Positions 29,871 to 39,191 are shown, counted from the stretch's first letter. The stretch: DNA of 64,000 nt from Amphibacillus sediminis NBRC 103570 (GCF_001552275.1 NZ_BCQW01000006.1:62001-126000); one strand, 5' to 3'. Numbers and translations: made by a program. The notes: generated by a model not told the origin, from the sequence alone.

Positions 29871-30101
29871 TTTTGACTAACCCCTTTTATTCCTAATTTG
29901 AATAGACAAACACACTGGCCTTCATTTTACTCTTTTTTGTGAAATAGTCAACATGATAAAATCGTTTATTCCTTTATTTACTGACTTTATCAGTCAAAAA
30001 AGTTCATAAAATTGTGCTTATTTTCACATTGATAATTGTTGCTATTTTCGATAAACTAAAGGCTGTCTTTTCAATAGATTACTATTTTCAGGGGGATTAC
30101 G

Positions 30102-31040
30102 ATGAAATTAAAAAAGATAACTTTTATGTTGCTACTTACTCTTTTAACTTTATGGGGGTGTCAAGCAGCTGAGAACAATCAAACTAAAACCGATCAACAA
30201 CAAAATAAAGACACGTTGAAAATAGGCTTAATGCCAGCCGTAGATTCCGCACCCATTTTTGTTGCTGAACGCGAGGGAATCTTTGCTGAGCTTGGACTAG
30301 AGCTTGAGGCAACAGTTTATTCAAATGCTAACAATCGCCAAAGCGCCCTTCAGGCTAACGAGCTGGATGGAGCGATGACTGATTTAATTGCTTTTTTAAA
30401 CAACCTACATAATGGATTTGAAACTAAAATTGTTATGAGCACAGACGGGAGCTTTGCTTTTTTAACAAATGACAATTTTGTCGAAGATCAGACACAAGAA
30501 CTTGGTTTAATGGAAATCAGTGTGTCAAACTATTTAGCGGATCAATATGTAGTCCCTCAATATGAGGTTAACAAAGTCTATATCGCTGAAATCCCTGCAA
30601 GACTAGAAATGATTGCAACTGGTCAGCTTGATATTGGCTTTATCCCTGAACCAGCTGCTTCACAAGGGGAACTTAATGGGTTAAACAAGCAGATCACGAT
30701 AACAGATGATGAAGGGGAATCATTACAGGCTATGGTTTTTACATCTGAATCATTGGCCAATAATCAAGAAGCAATCATTAAATTCACTCAAGGTTATAAT
30801 CAGGCTGTTGAGCTTATCCAAGCAAATCCCGAGTTAGCTTTAGATGCTCTAATTGAAGAGCTCGAGCTTAATCCTGAGATTCGCGATTTAATTACCTTAC
30901 CTGACTACCACCTGGCACGTGTACCAAGTGAAGCCTACATCGATCAAGTTATTGAGTGGGTTGAATCCATTCAAGATATCAATTTAACTGTTAGTTATCA
31001 AACAATGATTGCTGATAAGGTCTATCAATCGAGACCATAG
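30102..31040 (+). CDS. ABC transporter substrate-binding lipoprotein, NMT1/SsuA type
   Basis: Solute-binding protein of 312 residues. The lipoprotein signal ends in WGC (Cys20), with a polar Asn/Gln/Thr linker to about residue 38. The mature domain begins LKIGLMPAVDSAPIFVAEREGIF, typical of the NMT1/THI5/SsuA family, whose members bind sulfonates, nitrate or thiamine precursors. AGGGGGA precedes the ATG. The next two genes encode the matching ATPase and permease. The ligand cannot be assigned; the closest layout is YtlA-YtlC-YtlD or ThiY-type systems. Confidence 0.82.
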   Translation: MKLKKITFMLLLTLLTLWGCQAAENNQTKTDQQQNKDTLKIGLMPAVDSAPIFVAEREGIFAELGLELEATVYSNANNRQSALQANELDGAMTDLIAFLNNLHNGFETKIVMSTDGSFAFLTNDNFVEDQTQELGLMEISVSNYLADQYVVPQYEVNKVYIAEIPARLEMIATGQLDIGFIPEPAASQGELNGLNKQITITDDEGESLQAMVFTSESLANNQEAIIKFTQGYNQAVELIQANPELALDALIEELELNPEIRDLITLPDYHLARVPSEAYIDQVIEWVESIQDINLTVSYQTMIADKVYQSRP

Positions 31041-31141
31041 CTTACCTGCTTTTTAAACTGATAAAGTCATAACGAGCAAACAATACGATGAGACGCTTAT
31101 CATTTGGATTTGGCCAAACCGCTAAAAAGGGATCTGTGAAT

Positions 31142-31882
31142 ATGATTAAAATTGAACAACTAACCATTCATTATCATCAAACATGTGCATTGAAAGAGCT
31201 TAGCCTGGCCATTAACGAACATGAAAGTGTTGCCGTTATTGGACCATCAGGCTGTGGTAAGAGTACATTATTATTAGCAATAGCTGGATTAATTAAACCA
31301 AGCCAAGGACATATATCGATTAACCAAGCTCAAGTATGTAAGCCTAGAGCTTCAACCGGAGTCATTCTTCAGGAATACGGACTGATGCCATGGAAAACGG
31401 TTCAACAAAATGTAGCACTAGGACTTCAGATTCGTCATTGTCCTAAACAGCAAATCAAACAGCAAGTTCAAGCGATCCTGGAGCAACTTCATATTGCAGA
31501 ATACGCTGATCGTTACCCTATTCAGCTTAGTGGCGGTCAACAGCAGCGTGTAGCTATTGCTCGGGCACTTGCAATTGAACCTGATTTATTATTGATGGAT
31601 GAGCCTTTTTCTGCACTTGATACAATCGTTCGAGAGGAATTACAGCAAGTCGTACTCGGGCTTTATCGAGTCAGAAGGATGGCCATGTTAATCGTTACCC
31701 ACAACATTGAAGAGGCCGTATTTCTTGGAAAGAGAATCATTATTATGCAGCCAAACCCAGGACGAATTAAAACCGTTATCGATAACCCTTATTTCGGATC
31801 TGAGGATTTAAGAAGCCAGCTTGCTTACCACGAAATGTGTATGAAGCTTCGGTCTGAGTTGGAGCGTGTTGAACATGATTAA
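31142..31882 (+). CDS. ABC transporter ATP-binding protein, SsuB/TauB type
   Basis: ATPase of 246 residues. Walker A GPSGCGKST, Q-loop ILQEYGLMPWKTV, signature [16 protein letters not shown], Walker B LLLMDEPFSALD and switch VTHNIEEAVFLG are present. The family-typical phrase after the switch, IIIMQPNPGRIKTVI, marks the nitrate/sulfonate group. ATG 31142 follows AAGGGA at nine bases; the reading frame is open further upstream but without a good ribosome site. It overlaps the permease gene by eight bases. Confidence 0.87.
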   Translation: MIKIEQLTIHYHQTCALKELSLAINEHESVAVIGPSGCGKSTLLLAIAGLIKPSQGHISINQAQVCKPRASTGVILQEYGLMPWKTVQQNVALGLQIRHCPKQQIKQQVQAILEQLHIAEYADRYPIQLSGGQQQRVAIARALAIEPDLLLMDEPFSALDTIVREELQQVVLGLYRVRRMAMLIVTHNIEEAVFLGKRIIIMQPNPGRIKTVIDNPYFGSEDLRSQLAYHEMCMKLRSELERVEHD

Positions 31883-32651
31883 ACGTTTAATTGATAAAAA
31901 TCGAACGATCTATGCCACCTTAATGATTCTGGTTGGCTGGCTTTTACTGCATTACAGCTTAAATTCAGCCGTAGTCCCGCACCCACTTGCCGCGATTAAT
32001 GTTTTTCTCTCTTTGATTACCGGATCATTGTGGCCACATTTAGGAGCAAGTTTCGCGCGTATATTTATTTCTGTTGTTATCGCTGTTCTAGTTGGTACAA
32101 CAATAGGATTATGGTTAGGGTTACACGAACGTTATGACCGTTTGTTTGGTCCGATCATTTACTTACTCTTTCCACTACCCAAGATTGCCTTCCTGCCAAT
32201 CTTTATGATTTTATTTGGTCTAGGAAATCGCTCGAAAATTATTTTAATTACAGTTATTATAGTGTTTCAACTTCTTGTTTCTATTAGAGATAGTGTAAAG
32301 GGATTAAATCAAATGTTGTTTTATTCAATACAATCTTTAGGCGCGACCAAGTGGCAAAGCTATCGGCATTTAATCCTACCTGCCATTTTACCAAAGCTAC
32401 TGACCGCCTTAAGAATTAGTGTCGGAACAAGTATATCTGTTCTTTTTTTTGCTGAGAACTATGCAACGACCTACGGAATTGGCTACTTTATTATGGATGC
32501 TTGGATTAGAATTGACTATTTAGATATGTACGCTGGCATTATCGCGATTAGCTTACTTGGACTATTGATTTTTAAAGGGATTGACTTAATCGAACGGATT
32601 CTTTGTCATTGGGCATTACTTGAAAAAGGTAATCAAGAATCCTATTTTTAA
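31875..32651 (+). CDS. ABC transporter permease, SsuC/TauC type
   Basis: Permease of 258 residues with six membrane helices. The coupling segment reads SIQSLGATKWQSYRHLILPAILPKLLTALRISVG, diagnostic of BPD_transp_1 permeases of the SsuC/TauC/ThiX group. ATG 31875 was preferred to a GTG at 31866, which touches the Shine-Dalgarno sequence GGAG. It ends the three-gene importer operon; a terminator lies five bases after the stop. Confidence 0.87.
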   Translation: MIKRLIDKNRTIYATLMILVGWLLLHYSLNSAVVPHPLAAINVFLSLITGSLWPHLGASFARIFISVVIAVLVGTTIGLWLGLHERYDRLFGPIIYLLFPLPKIAFLPIFMILFGLGNRSKIILITVIIVFQLLVSIRDSVKGLNQMLFYSIQSLGATKWQSYRHLILPAILPKLLTALRISVGTSISVLFFAENYATTYGIGYFIMDAWIRIDYLDMYAGIIAISLLGLLIFKGIDLIERILCHWALLEKGNQESYF

Positions 32652-32656
32652 TCAAC

Positions 32657-32691
32657 AAAGGAGAGAGCATTATCCCACTCTCTCCTTTTAT
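32657..32691. terminator. Bidirectional terminator between importer permease and alpha-glucosidase
   Basis: AAAGGAGAGAG (32657-32667) pairs with CTCTCTCCTTT (32678-32688). TTATTGTGTTTA follows on the plus strand; the minus side has only a weak T stretch. Confidence 0.8.
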
Positions 32692-32696
32692 TGTGT

Positions 32697-34355
32697 TTAT
32701 TTTAATAGGTAAACGCGTGCTTCATATGGTCGTATACATAACTGGCAATGATTCGTTTCTGTAAACTTATAGTTACTCATTTTCAACTCAAATTGATCAC
32801 TTAAATCTGATAAATCAAATTCAGTGTCACAATTAAACATATTAACAATAATCAAATAACGCTGATTAGCTCCTGTACGGGTATAAGCATACACATGGGG
32901 ATGCTCTTCAGCAATCAAGTCATAGCTGCCATAGATTAAACTATCTGATGATCGCCGTAATGTAATAAGCTGACGATAATAATGATAAATCGAATCAGGA
33001 TCACGTAACGCCTGCTCTACGTTGACTTCAGGATAGTTCGGATTCACCTTCATCCATGGCTTTCCGGTAGTAAAGCCCGCCTCTGGCTCACTTGACCACT
33101 GCATAGGAGTTCGAGAATTGTCACGTCCTGTTCTCCAAATAATCTCCATTACTTCTTTGTGTGTCTTCCCTAACCCCAATTGCTCATTATATAAATTTTT
33201 TATCGCTATATCATTATAATCATCAATTGAATCAAATTGCACATTGGTCATCCCGATTTCCTGCCCCTGATAAATAAACGGGGTACCTTGCATAAGGAAA
33301 TATAAGGTTGCTAATGCTTTGGCTGAGGTTTTTCTTAAATAAGTATCATCCCCCCACGTAGAAACAGAACGAGGTTGATCATGGTTTTCTAGAAATAAAG
33401 CATTCCAACCGATTCCATCTAATCCTTTTTGCCAATTGGTTAATGCCTTTTTAAGTTTCGGTAAATCAAGACCACCATCAATGCTGTTTTGCCACAAGCC
33501 GAGATGGTCAAATTGAAAGATCATATTAAAATAACCCTTCTCTTCACCTACCCATTGCTCGGCATCCTCAATTTTCACTCCATTAGCTTCACCGACCGTC
33601 ATAATATCATAATTCTTTAAGGTTTGTTCTCCAAATTCAGTTAAGAACTTATCGATTCCCGGTTGATTCATATGACCTGCGAAGGATTCTACATAAGCTT
33701 TACCTTCTGGGTTCGGTAAATTAGGAAAATCTTTTTGTTTTTTAATATGTGAAATGGCATCAACTCGGAAGCCGTCAATCCCTTTATCAAGCCACCAGTT
33801 AACCATTTGATATAGGCTATTTCTCACCTTAGGATTTTCCCAATTGAGGTCGGGTTGTTTCTTTGAGAAAACGTGCAAATAATACTCCTCAGTCGTTGCA
33901 TCATACTCCCAAGCAGAACCACCAAAGATAGAAGCCCAATTATTTGGCTCCTTGCCATTCTCACCTGGCTGCCAAATGTAATAATCACGATATTGACTAT
34001 CTTTTGATGAGCGTGATTCAATAAACCATGGATGCTCATCTGACGTATGATTAATAACCAAATCCATAATCAATTTCATGCCGCGTTGATGTGTCGCCGC
34101 TAATAGCTGATCAAAATCTTCCATTGTGCCAAAATCTTTCATAATTTCTTGATAATCGCTGATATCATAACCATTATCATCATTAGGCGATTGATAGATT
34201 GGGCTAATCCAAATAACATCAATACCCAGTTCCTTCAAATAATCCAATTTTTCAATGATTCCTTGTAGATCCCCAATGCCATCATGATTAGAATCTTTAA
34301 AACTCCTTGGATAAATTTGATAAGCAACGGCTTCCTTCCACCAAACCTTCTTCAT
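32697..34355 (-). CDS. malL: GH13 alpha-glucosidase (MalL-like)
   Basis: Cytoplasmic exo-alpha-glucosidase of 552 residues in the oligo-1,6-glucosidase group (GH13_31). The N terminus VWWKEAVAYQIYPRSFKDSN is typical. The catalytic nucleophile is Asp199 (GFRVDAISH), the acid/base Glu256 (TVGEANG), and the third acid Asp326 (FLENHDQPR). Residue 200 after the nucleophile is Ala. In this family Val there goes with alpha-1,6 activity and Ala with alpha-1,4 activity, so maltose and malto-oligosaccharides are the likelier substrates. AGGGGGA precedes the ATG. Two LacI/CcpA-like operators lie upstream. Confidence 0.92.
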   Translation of the reverse strand: MKKVWWKEAVAYQIYPRSFKDSNHDGIGDLQGIIEKLDYLKELGIDVIWISPIYQSPNDDNGYDISDYQEIMKDFGTMEDFDQLLAATHQRGMKLIMDLVINHTSDEHPWFIESRSSKDSQYRDYYIWQPGENGKEPNNWASIFGGSAWEYDATTEEYYLHVFSKKQPDLNWENPKVRNSLYQMVNWWLDKGIDGFRVDAISHIKKQKDFPNLPNPEGKAYVESFAGHMNQPGIDKFLTEFGEQTLKNYDIMTVGEANGVKIEDAEQWVGEEKGYFNMIFQFDHLGLWQNSIDGGLDLPKLKKALTNWQKGLDGIGWNALFLENHDQPRSVSTWGDDTYLRKTSAKALATLYFLMQGTPFIYQGQEIGMTNVQFDSIDDYNDIAIKNLYNEQLGLGKTHKEVMEIIWRTGRDNSRTPMQWSSEPEAGFTTGKPWMKVNPNYPEVNVEQALRDPDSIYHYYRQLITLRRSSDSLIYGSYDLIAEEHPHVYAYTRTGANQRYLIIVNMFNCDTEFDLSDLSDQFELKMSNYKFTETNHCQLCIRPYEARVYLLK

Positions 34356-34434
34356 TTACTTACTCCCCCTGTCAACGCTTATGATTTGTTTCCGTTTTAC
34401 CCTGTAGCTTAAATGTAATAAAAGCATAACCGAA

Positions 34435-34448
34435 GGAAAACGATTGCA
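34435..34448. promoter_or_regulatory. cre-like site (CcpA) upstream of malL
   Basis: GGAAAACGATTGCA agrees with the cre consensus TGWAANCGNTNWCA at 12 of 14 positions. It lies about 80 bases before the malL start codon, so catabolite control is plausible. Confidence 0.5.
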
Positions 34449-34514
34449 TTAATTGGTTCACTATCCGATATATAAGATTACAGATAGTCATTTCATCTTA
34501 TTCTAACACAAAAA

Positions 34515-34526
34515 GCAATCGATTGC
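34515..34526. promoter_or_regulatory. LacI-family-like palindromic operator upstream of malL
   Basis: GCAATCGATTGC is a perfect 12-base palindrome with the central CG typical of LacI/MalR-family operators. It lies 160 bases before malL. No LacI-family gene is in the window. Confidence 0.45.
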
Positions 34527-34811
34527 GCAAATTTAATAAAAAAAATAACAGAATTAGCAAATACACCAATATTTATTTATCCGAAAAGTATTCAACTATA
34601 GAAAACCTTTCGCATGATTTCTAAATAGATGCCAAATTGCTAAGCAGGGATTGAGATTTTAAAGCTGAACTGGGATTAAACGTACCCTGTCACACTTTAA
34701 CATGATTTTTCACAGGAGAAAGGAGCTAACCATGACTGTTAAATCCCGGATCTCCTGTAAAAAAACAACTTCATGCTTTGTCCTACTATAAAAAATTATT
34801 TTAAACTAAAT

Positions 34812-35876
34812 TTAATTGGCTTTCTTCATTTGCTTGCTTCTTAATTGGCCACAAGCAGCATCAATATCTGAACCTTGTTCGACCCGCACGCCACAATTAA
34901 TCCCTTCTTTTAGCAAGGTTTCATAGAAGGTAAGAATCGCTTGCTTCTCACTTCGATCATATTGATTATGCTCTTCAACTGGATTATAAGGAATTAAATT
35001 AACATACGAGAGATGGCGCTTATTCTTTAACAATTTAGCTAGCTCTAATGCTTCCTCTTTATGATCATTAACATTTTTAAGAAGAATATATTCAAACGTG
35101 ATACGACGATTAGTTGTTGCTAAATAGTAGTCAATCGCATCCATTAATTTAGCGATTGGAAATGCCTTATTTATTTTCATTATTTTCGTTCGCAAGTGAT
35201 CATTTGGGGCATGTAATGATACAGCTAAGTTAACTTGTAAGGGTTCGTTAGCAAAAGCTCTAATTTTATGGGCTAGCCCACTAGTCGATACCGTAATGTG
35301 ACGAGCACCGATGGAAAGACCCTTTTGATCATTGACAATACGAAGGAAATTCATCGTGTGATCATAATTATCAAATGGCTCACCAATCCCCATCACCACG
35401 ATATGACTAACCCGTTCACCTTGACTTTGCATATCTAAATAGTGCTGAACTTTCATAATTTGTCCAACGATCTCTCCGCTAGTTAAATCGCGGTTTTTTT
35501 TGAGTAGTCCGCTTGCACAAAAAGTGCAACCTATATTACATCCCACCTGTGTCGTTACACATACTGATAGTCCATAAGAAAAGCGCATTAATACTGTTTC
35601 AATTAAATGACCATCTGCTAATTTAAATAAAAATTTTATCGTGCCGTCTTTTGACTCTTGCTTGAGCTCTTCTACGAGCGGGTCAAGTGTAAAGCAATCC
35701 ATTAATAACTTTCTGGTTGATTTATTTAGGTTAGACATCGAATCAAAATCACGGACTCGCTTGACATATAACCAGTCCCACACTTGTTTAGCACGAAATG
35801 CTTGATCTCCTCGATCTACAAACCATTCCGTTAATTGCTCTTGCGTTAATCCATAAATAGATTGTTTATTATTCAT
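34812..35876 (-). CDS. rlmN: 23S rRNA (adenine2503-C2)-methyltransferase RlmN
   Basis: Radical-SAM enzyme that methylates A2503 of 23S rRNA and A37 of some tRNAs. The protein has 354 residues. The [4Fe-4S] cluster motif CNIGCTFC follows VCVTTQVG, and [10 protein letters not shown] is the SAM-binding segment. The conserved C-terminal cysteine of the methyl-carrying site lies in [13 protein letters not shown] 35876 (GGAGGGG upstream) was preferred to an earlier in-frame start six codons out. It is monocistronic. Confidence 0.94.
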   Translation of the reverse strand: MNNKQSIYGLTQEQLTEWFVDRGDQAFRAKQVWDWLYVKRVRDFDSMSNLNKSTRKLLMDCFTLDPLVEELKQESKDGTIKFLFKLADGHLIETVLMRFSYGLSVCVTTQVGCNIGCTFCASGLLKKNRDLTSGEIVGQIMKVQHYLDMQSQGERVSHIVVMGIGEPFDNYDHTMNFLRIVNDQKGLSIGARHITVSTSGLAHKIRAFANEPLQVNLAVSLHAPNDHLRTKIMKINKAFPIAKLMDAIDYYLATTNRRITFEYILLKNVNDHKEEALELAKLLKNKRHLSYVNLIPYNPVEEHNQYDRSEKQAILTFYETLLKEGINCGVRVEQGSDIDAACGQLRSKQMKKAN

Positions 35877-36041
35877 GTTAACCCCTCCACACAAAAGGTC
35901 GATCTCTTCGTCTGCAATACCTTTACTATACTATCTTTAATCACTACTCTATGCAAGATAAAAAATATGACATCACCTAAATGACAGTTGATCAAATTTT
36001 TTTGAACAAGCAAAAGACCATGTTATTTATGACAAAGCTAT

Positions 36042-36295
36042 GATAAAGTGAAACTTCGTTCAGTGGGGGTTTCGACGCATAGGATGTGCTCGTGCAGATG
36101 TTACAACACGACGTCGCGAACTGAGTCAGCTCCCTCTTTAACCACTGAACGTTAGTTGAACCAATCGGGCCGTTACTGGCTGTTGGATCTCCACTTAGAC
36201 ATGATGTGTTCCCCTATTTCTTGAACTGGGAGTCTTACAAAAGCCCTTCGATGGGGCGAGTAAATCGCAGCCCCAGCCAGTTACACTGCGATAAA
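36042..36295 (+). repeat. Structured intergenic repeat family A, copy A5 (full length)
   Basis: One of the most complete copies. Left end GATAAAGTGAAACTTCG, right end TTACACTGCGATAAA, ACTGGCTG/CAGCCAGT and GGGGC/GCCCC stems intact. It lies between divergent rlmN and csp, about 90 bases before the csp promoter. Confidence 0.87.
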
Positions 36296-36384
36296 GGTGG
36301 ATAGAAAGGGACAAATAATTCGATACTATTACCCCAAAAGTTAGCACACCAAATCGATTACTTTTTTGTTTTTAACGTAAAGGG

Positions 36385-36413
36385 TTGCATTTATCAAACG
36401 GTCTTGTTATAAT
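36385..36413 (+). promoter_or_regulatory. Sigma-A promoter of the cold-shock gene
   Basis: TTGCAT (36385-36390) and TATAAT (36408-36413) are separated by 17 bases. The implied 5' leader of about 118 bases before the start codon is long, as usual for cold-shock mRNAs. Confidence 0.75.
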
Positions 36414-36537
36414 GACAATAGCTATTTTGTTCGACAAAACACTTCAAGTAACTAACAACGTGAAAGTTTTCGTTTTGATGCTTGAGCAAGAATAGTAATA
36501 CATTGTGTGGTATAACCACACTAGGAGGAAAAGTAAT

Positions 36538-36738
36538 ATGGCACAAGGTACAGTTAAATGGTTTAACGCAGACAAAGGTTTTGGTTTTATCGAAGTTGAA
36601 GGTCAAGATGATGTATTCGTACACTTCTCAGCTATTCAAGGCGAAGGCTTCAAAACTCTTGAAGAAGGTCAAAGTGTAACTTTCGATATCGAAGAAGGTA
36701 ACCGTGGACCACAAGCAGCTAACGTTGTTAAAAACTAA
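36538..36738 (+). CDS. csp: Cold-shock protein, CspA/CspB family
   Basis: Single-stranded nucleic-acid binding OB-fold protein of 66 residues. RNP1 KGFGFIEV and RNP2 VFVHF are intact, and the N terminus reads [22 protein letters not shown] directly before the ATG at 36538 fixes the start. It probably acts as an RNA chaperone. A terminator follows 13 bases after the stop. Confidence 0.95.
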   Translation: MAQGTVKWFNADKGFGFIEVEGQDDVFVHFSAIQGEGFKTLEEGQSVTFDIEEGNRGPQAANVVKN

Positions 36739-36750
36739 TACGGCTTACTA

Positions 36751-36780
36751 AAGAGAGCGATCTAATCGTTCTCTTTTTCA
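36751..36780 (+). terminator. Terminator of csp
   Basis: AAGAGAGCGA pairs with TCGTTCTCTT, followed by TTTCA. Confidence 0.85.
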
Positions 36781-36854
36781 TTTTTACAATATTTTTGCAA
36801 GTTTAATCTAAAAACAAATACGGAACAAATTACTGAATCAGCGTCACCCAATAG

Positions 36855-36893
36855 GTACCGGTCCCTAAAATCTTCTTTTGGGAACCGGTACCT
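36855..36893 (+). terminator. Orphan terminator-like hairpin
   Basis: GGTACCGGT pairs with ACCGGTACC around a GGGAA/TCCC extension, followed by TTGCTTTTCC. It lies 75 bases past the csp terminator and does not belong to an obvious gene; the 246 bases to the esterase stop show nothing else. Confidence 0.5.
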
Positions 36894-37141
36894 TGCTTTT
36901 CCTTATATTTGATCCTTATTGCAACTCAAGATACGAGACCTTTATCGAATGACCAACTGTTTTTATTTTTGTATGTATCTGCAGTTCCAAGCGTAAGGCA
37001 GTACTTTAATTTGATCAATCTTCATATTCGGTTTAATAAGATCAAACAGCATTGTCTTTCTACAACTCGCTAGTTAGATCGTGACTTTATCCTCATTGGC
37101 ATTGTCTTGCAAAAGTTTTTAAAAATGCTTCAATGGTTCAG

Positions 37142-37945
37142 TCATTGAGATGGATTAGACTCATTATGCTTAGAGATTGGCAGCCATTTTAATACGTGTT
37201 GAATATGATGGTCCCAGTAACTCCATTCATGTGAGCCAGAGTCAAAGGTTGTCGTTACCTCAAATCGAAGCCGATCAACTAGCTTGCTAAAATCAAGGTT
37301 GTCTTGGTATAGAAAGTCTTCGGTTCCACAAGCTTGATACAGCATCGGTTTATCTTGATCAGATCTTGCAAGTTTTTCAATCAAATAAAAGATATCATGC
37401 TCAGTATCCTTAATATCTTGACCCCCAAAAGCATTATACATCGTCAAGGCCATTGGATGATCATTATCCTTACGCTCAAGATTATGCTTAGCTATGTCTA
37501 ATACACCTGATAAGGAAGCCGCTGCTGCAAATTGTTCAGGTTTATTAAGCGCCCATTTAAATGCACCATAACCACCCATCGATAATCCCGCAACAAAATT
37601 TTCTTCCCTTCTTGATGATAATGGAAAAAAAGAGCGTGCCTTTTCTGGTAGTTCTTCAGTTAAAAATGTCCAATACTTTTTCCCATAAGTCATGTCGGCA
37701 TAAAAGCTATGGTCAACATCTGGCATGATTACAGCTAGACCTAATTCAGCAGCATAACGTTCAATTGATGTTCTTCTTGACCAGATCGAGTGGTCATCGC
37801 TATAGCCGTGAAGTAGATATAATGTTGGATGTAATCGTCCTTTATTGCCACTAGCTTGCTGATAAGACGATTCTGGTAACATCACCGTCATGGTCGTATT
37901 TAAAGAAAGCGCTTCCGAAAAGAAATCACATACAATCCTTGCCAA
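37142..37945 (-). CDS. Putative esterase, EstA/S-formylglutathione-hydrolase-like
   Basis: Alpha/beta hydrolase (PF00756 type) of 267 residues. The TTG start at 37945 gives the family N terminus ARIVCDFFSEALSLNTTM and has GGCGG upstream; an ATG eight codons further out also exists. LYLLHGYSDDHSIW holds the oxyanion loop, the nucleophile is in GLSMGGYGAFKWA, and the triad histidine is in SGSHEWSYWDHH. Relatives are tributyrin and acetyl esterases. A partial cre-like AAAGCGCTT lies about 30 bases inside the gene. Confidence 0.85.
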   Translation of the reverse strand: MARIVCDFFSEALSLNTTMTVMLPESSYQQASGNKGRLHPTLYLLHGYSDDHSIWSRRTSIERYAAELGLAVIMPDVDHSFYADMTYGKKYWTFLTEELPEKARSFFPLSSRREENFVAGLSMGGYGAFKWALNKPEQFAAAASLSGVLDIAKHNLERKDNDHPMALTMYNAFGGQDIKDTEHDIFYLIEKLARSDQDKPMLYQACGTEDFLYQDNLDFSKLVDRLRFEVTTTFDSGSHEWSYWDHHIQHVLKWLPISKHNESNPSQ

Positions 37946-38097
37946 AATTATTACCGCCTTTCTGATCATTTATACTTTTATTATAACGAAAAAGCTAGCT
38001 TGTTAATAGTCATTATGATCCAAATATTTGAATATTTTCGTCTGTTAAAGTTATTACGAGTATAGTGTAAGAACTAACTCAACGTACTTTTCCAGTC

Positions 38098-38314
38098 GAT
38101 AAAGTGAAACTTCATTCAGGAGGGGTTCGACGCATAGGATGTGCTCGTGCAGACGTTGCGACACGACGTCGTGAACTTAGTCAGCTTCTTCTCCCCCGCG
38201 GAACGTTAGTTGATCCACTCGGGCCGTTACTGGCTGTTGGATCTCACACTTAGACATGGCATGTTCCCTTATTTCTTGAAGCGGGAGGCTTAAAGCCAGT
38301 TATACTGGGAGAAA
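38098..38314 (+). repeat. Structured intergenic repeat family A, copy A6 (3' part deleted)
   Basis: First domain present, closed by an altered stem (TTCAGGAGGGG with CCCCGCGGAA). In the second domain the segment from ACAAAAGCCC to GCAGCCCCA is lost, removing the GGGGC/GCCCC hairpin, and the end is diverged (ACTGGGAGAAAA). Confidence 0.78.
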
Positions 38315-38334
38315 ATCCGCTTGTGATCCGATAA

Positions 38335-38372
38335 ACAGCAAATAAATAATGGGCAAGCCAACGCTTGCCCGT
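38335..38372 (-). terminator. Terminator of the 32-residue membrane peptide gene
   Basis: On the minus strand GGGCAAGC pairs with GCTTGCCC, followed by ATTATTTATTTG. Confidence 0.7.
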
Positions 38373-38434
38373 TCAAGTTCTTCGTGTACTCATTTCTATT
38401 TACTAAGATCTTTTTGTCTCATCCTCCTCTAGAA

Positions 38435-38533
38435 TTATACACCCAAAAATGCAAGAACAGCAATGAATATCACAATTGGAGTAAAAATAAAGAACCAAAA
38501 GAAGAGTAGCGCTAAAGCCGCAATAATAGCCAT
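38435..38533 (-). CDS. Small hydrophobic peptide, function unknown
   Basis: A 32-residue reading frame starting MAIIAALALLFFWFFIF, entirely one membrane helix ending FLGV. GGAGGGAGATC directly precedes the ATG, and a terminator lies about 65 bases downstream. The length and composition resemble the small spore or membrane peptides often missed in Bacillus annotation. Function cannot be inferred. Confidence 0.55.
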   Translation of the reverse strand: MAIIAALALLFFWFFIFTPIVIFIAVLAFLGV

Positions 38534-38753
38534 TGATCTCCCTCCTCTCCCTTTACTGTGAGTACTCACATGATAACTTATGCTATCTCTAATAATGTTG
38601 AATGGATAAATAGAGGATATCTATTAAAAATAGATAATTAACTCATCGATGGTTTACTCATTTTTCAGCAAACGAAGAGAGATGACCGATACCAATCGCT
38701 AAGGTAGACATATAGTAGCAATATAATGATGCTGAAAGGAGGGGTTTCAAGAC

Positions 38754-39191
38754 ATGTCGCTAGTTACGATTAAAGTTAATGGCAGACGCCGCTTTATTCC
38801 TGCTGATCAAGCTAGCTCACTAACTTCAAAGCTTAATAAAAGCGAATGCCTTCATTCTTTAGTTCCAGAATCACAAAGAAATCGTGTCAATGAACAACTG
38901 CTCTATTTAGTTAAAGAGGTTAAAGCTCTATGGAAAAATCCAAAGGTTAGGACATACGTGCAGAATGTCTGTACTAAAGGAAAAAAACTATTAGTTTCAA
39001 GCAATCTACCTAAGCAATTGCTTAAAAAGGAGTTGGTAACGATGACGGATCAGCCTAAAGATATGAAAGAAATATTTAATCTGCTTAAAGATAATCCCGA
39101 TCTCTTAGACAAATCTATGAATCTATTTCAAGACATGGTAAAAAAAGGAGAACTAAATGATATTATCTCCAACGTATTTAATGACGAATAA
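38754..39191 (+). CDS. Conserved-looking hypothetical protein
   Basis: A 145-residue soluble, basic protein (MSLVTIKVNGRRRFIPADQ). A beta-like N terminus rich in Arg is followed by helical stretches and a C-terminal segment MKEIFNLLKDNPDLLDKSMNLF. GGAGGGG precedes the ATG and two hairpins follow the stop. No family was recognised. Confidence 0.65.
   Translation: MSLVTIKVNGRRRFIPADQASSLTSKLNKSECLHSLVPESQRNRVNEQLLYLVKEVKALWKNPKVRTYVQNVCTKGKKLLVSSNLPKQLLKKELVTMTDQPKDMKEIFNLLKDNPDLLDKSMNLFQDMVKKGELNDIISNVFNDE

Noticed and set aside
29871-30101. Riboswitch (thiamine or other) before the SsuA-type importer
   Set aside because: No conserved riboswitch core is recognisable in the 231 bases, only AT-rich sequence and a weak TGAC/GTCA hairpin.
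34700-34790. Terminator for rlmN at ACAGGAGA/TCTCCTGT
   Set aside because: The stem is separated by a long loop and has no T run on the minus strand; A runs follow on the plus strand instead.
37905-37918. cre-like AGAAAGCGCTTCCG within the esterase gene
   Set aside because: Three mismatches to consensus inside coding sequence. Possible but not supported enough to list as a site.
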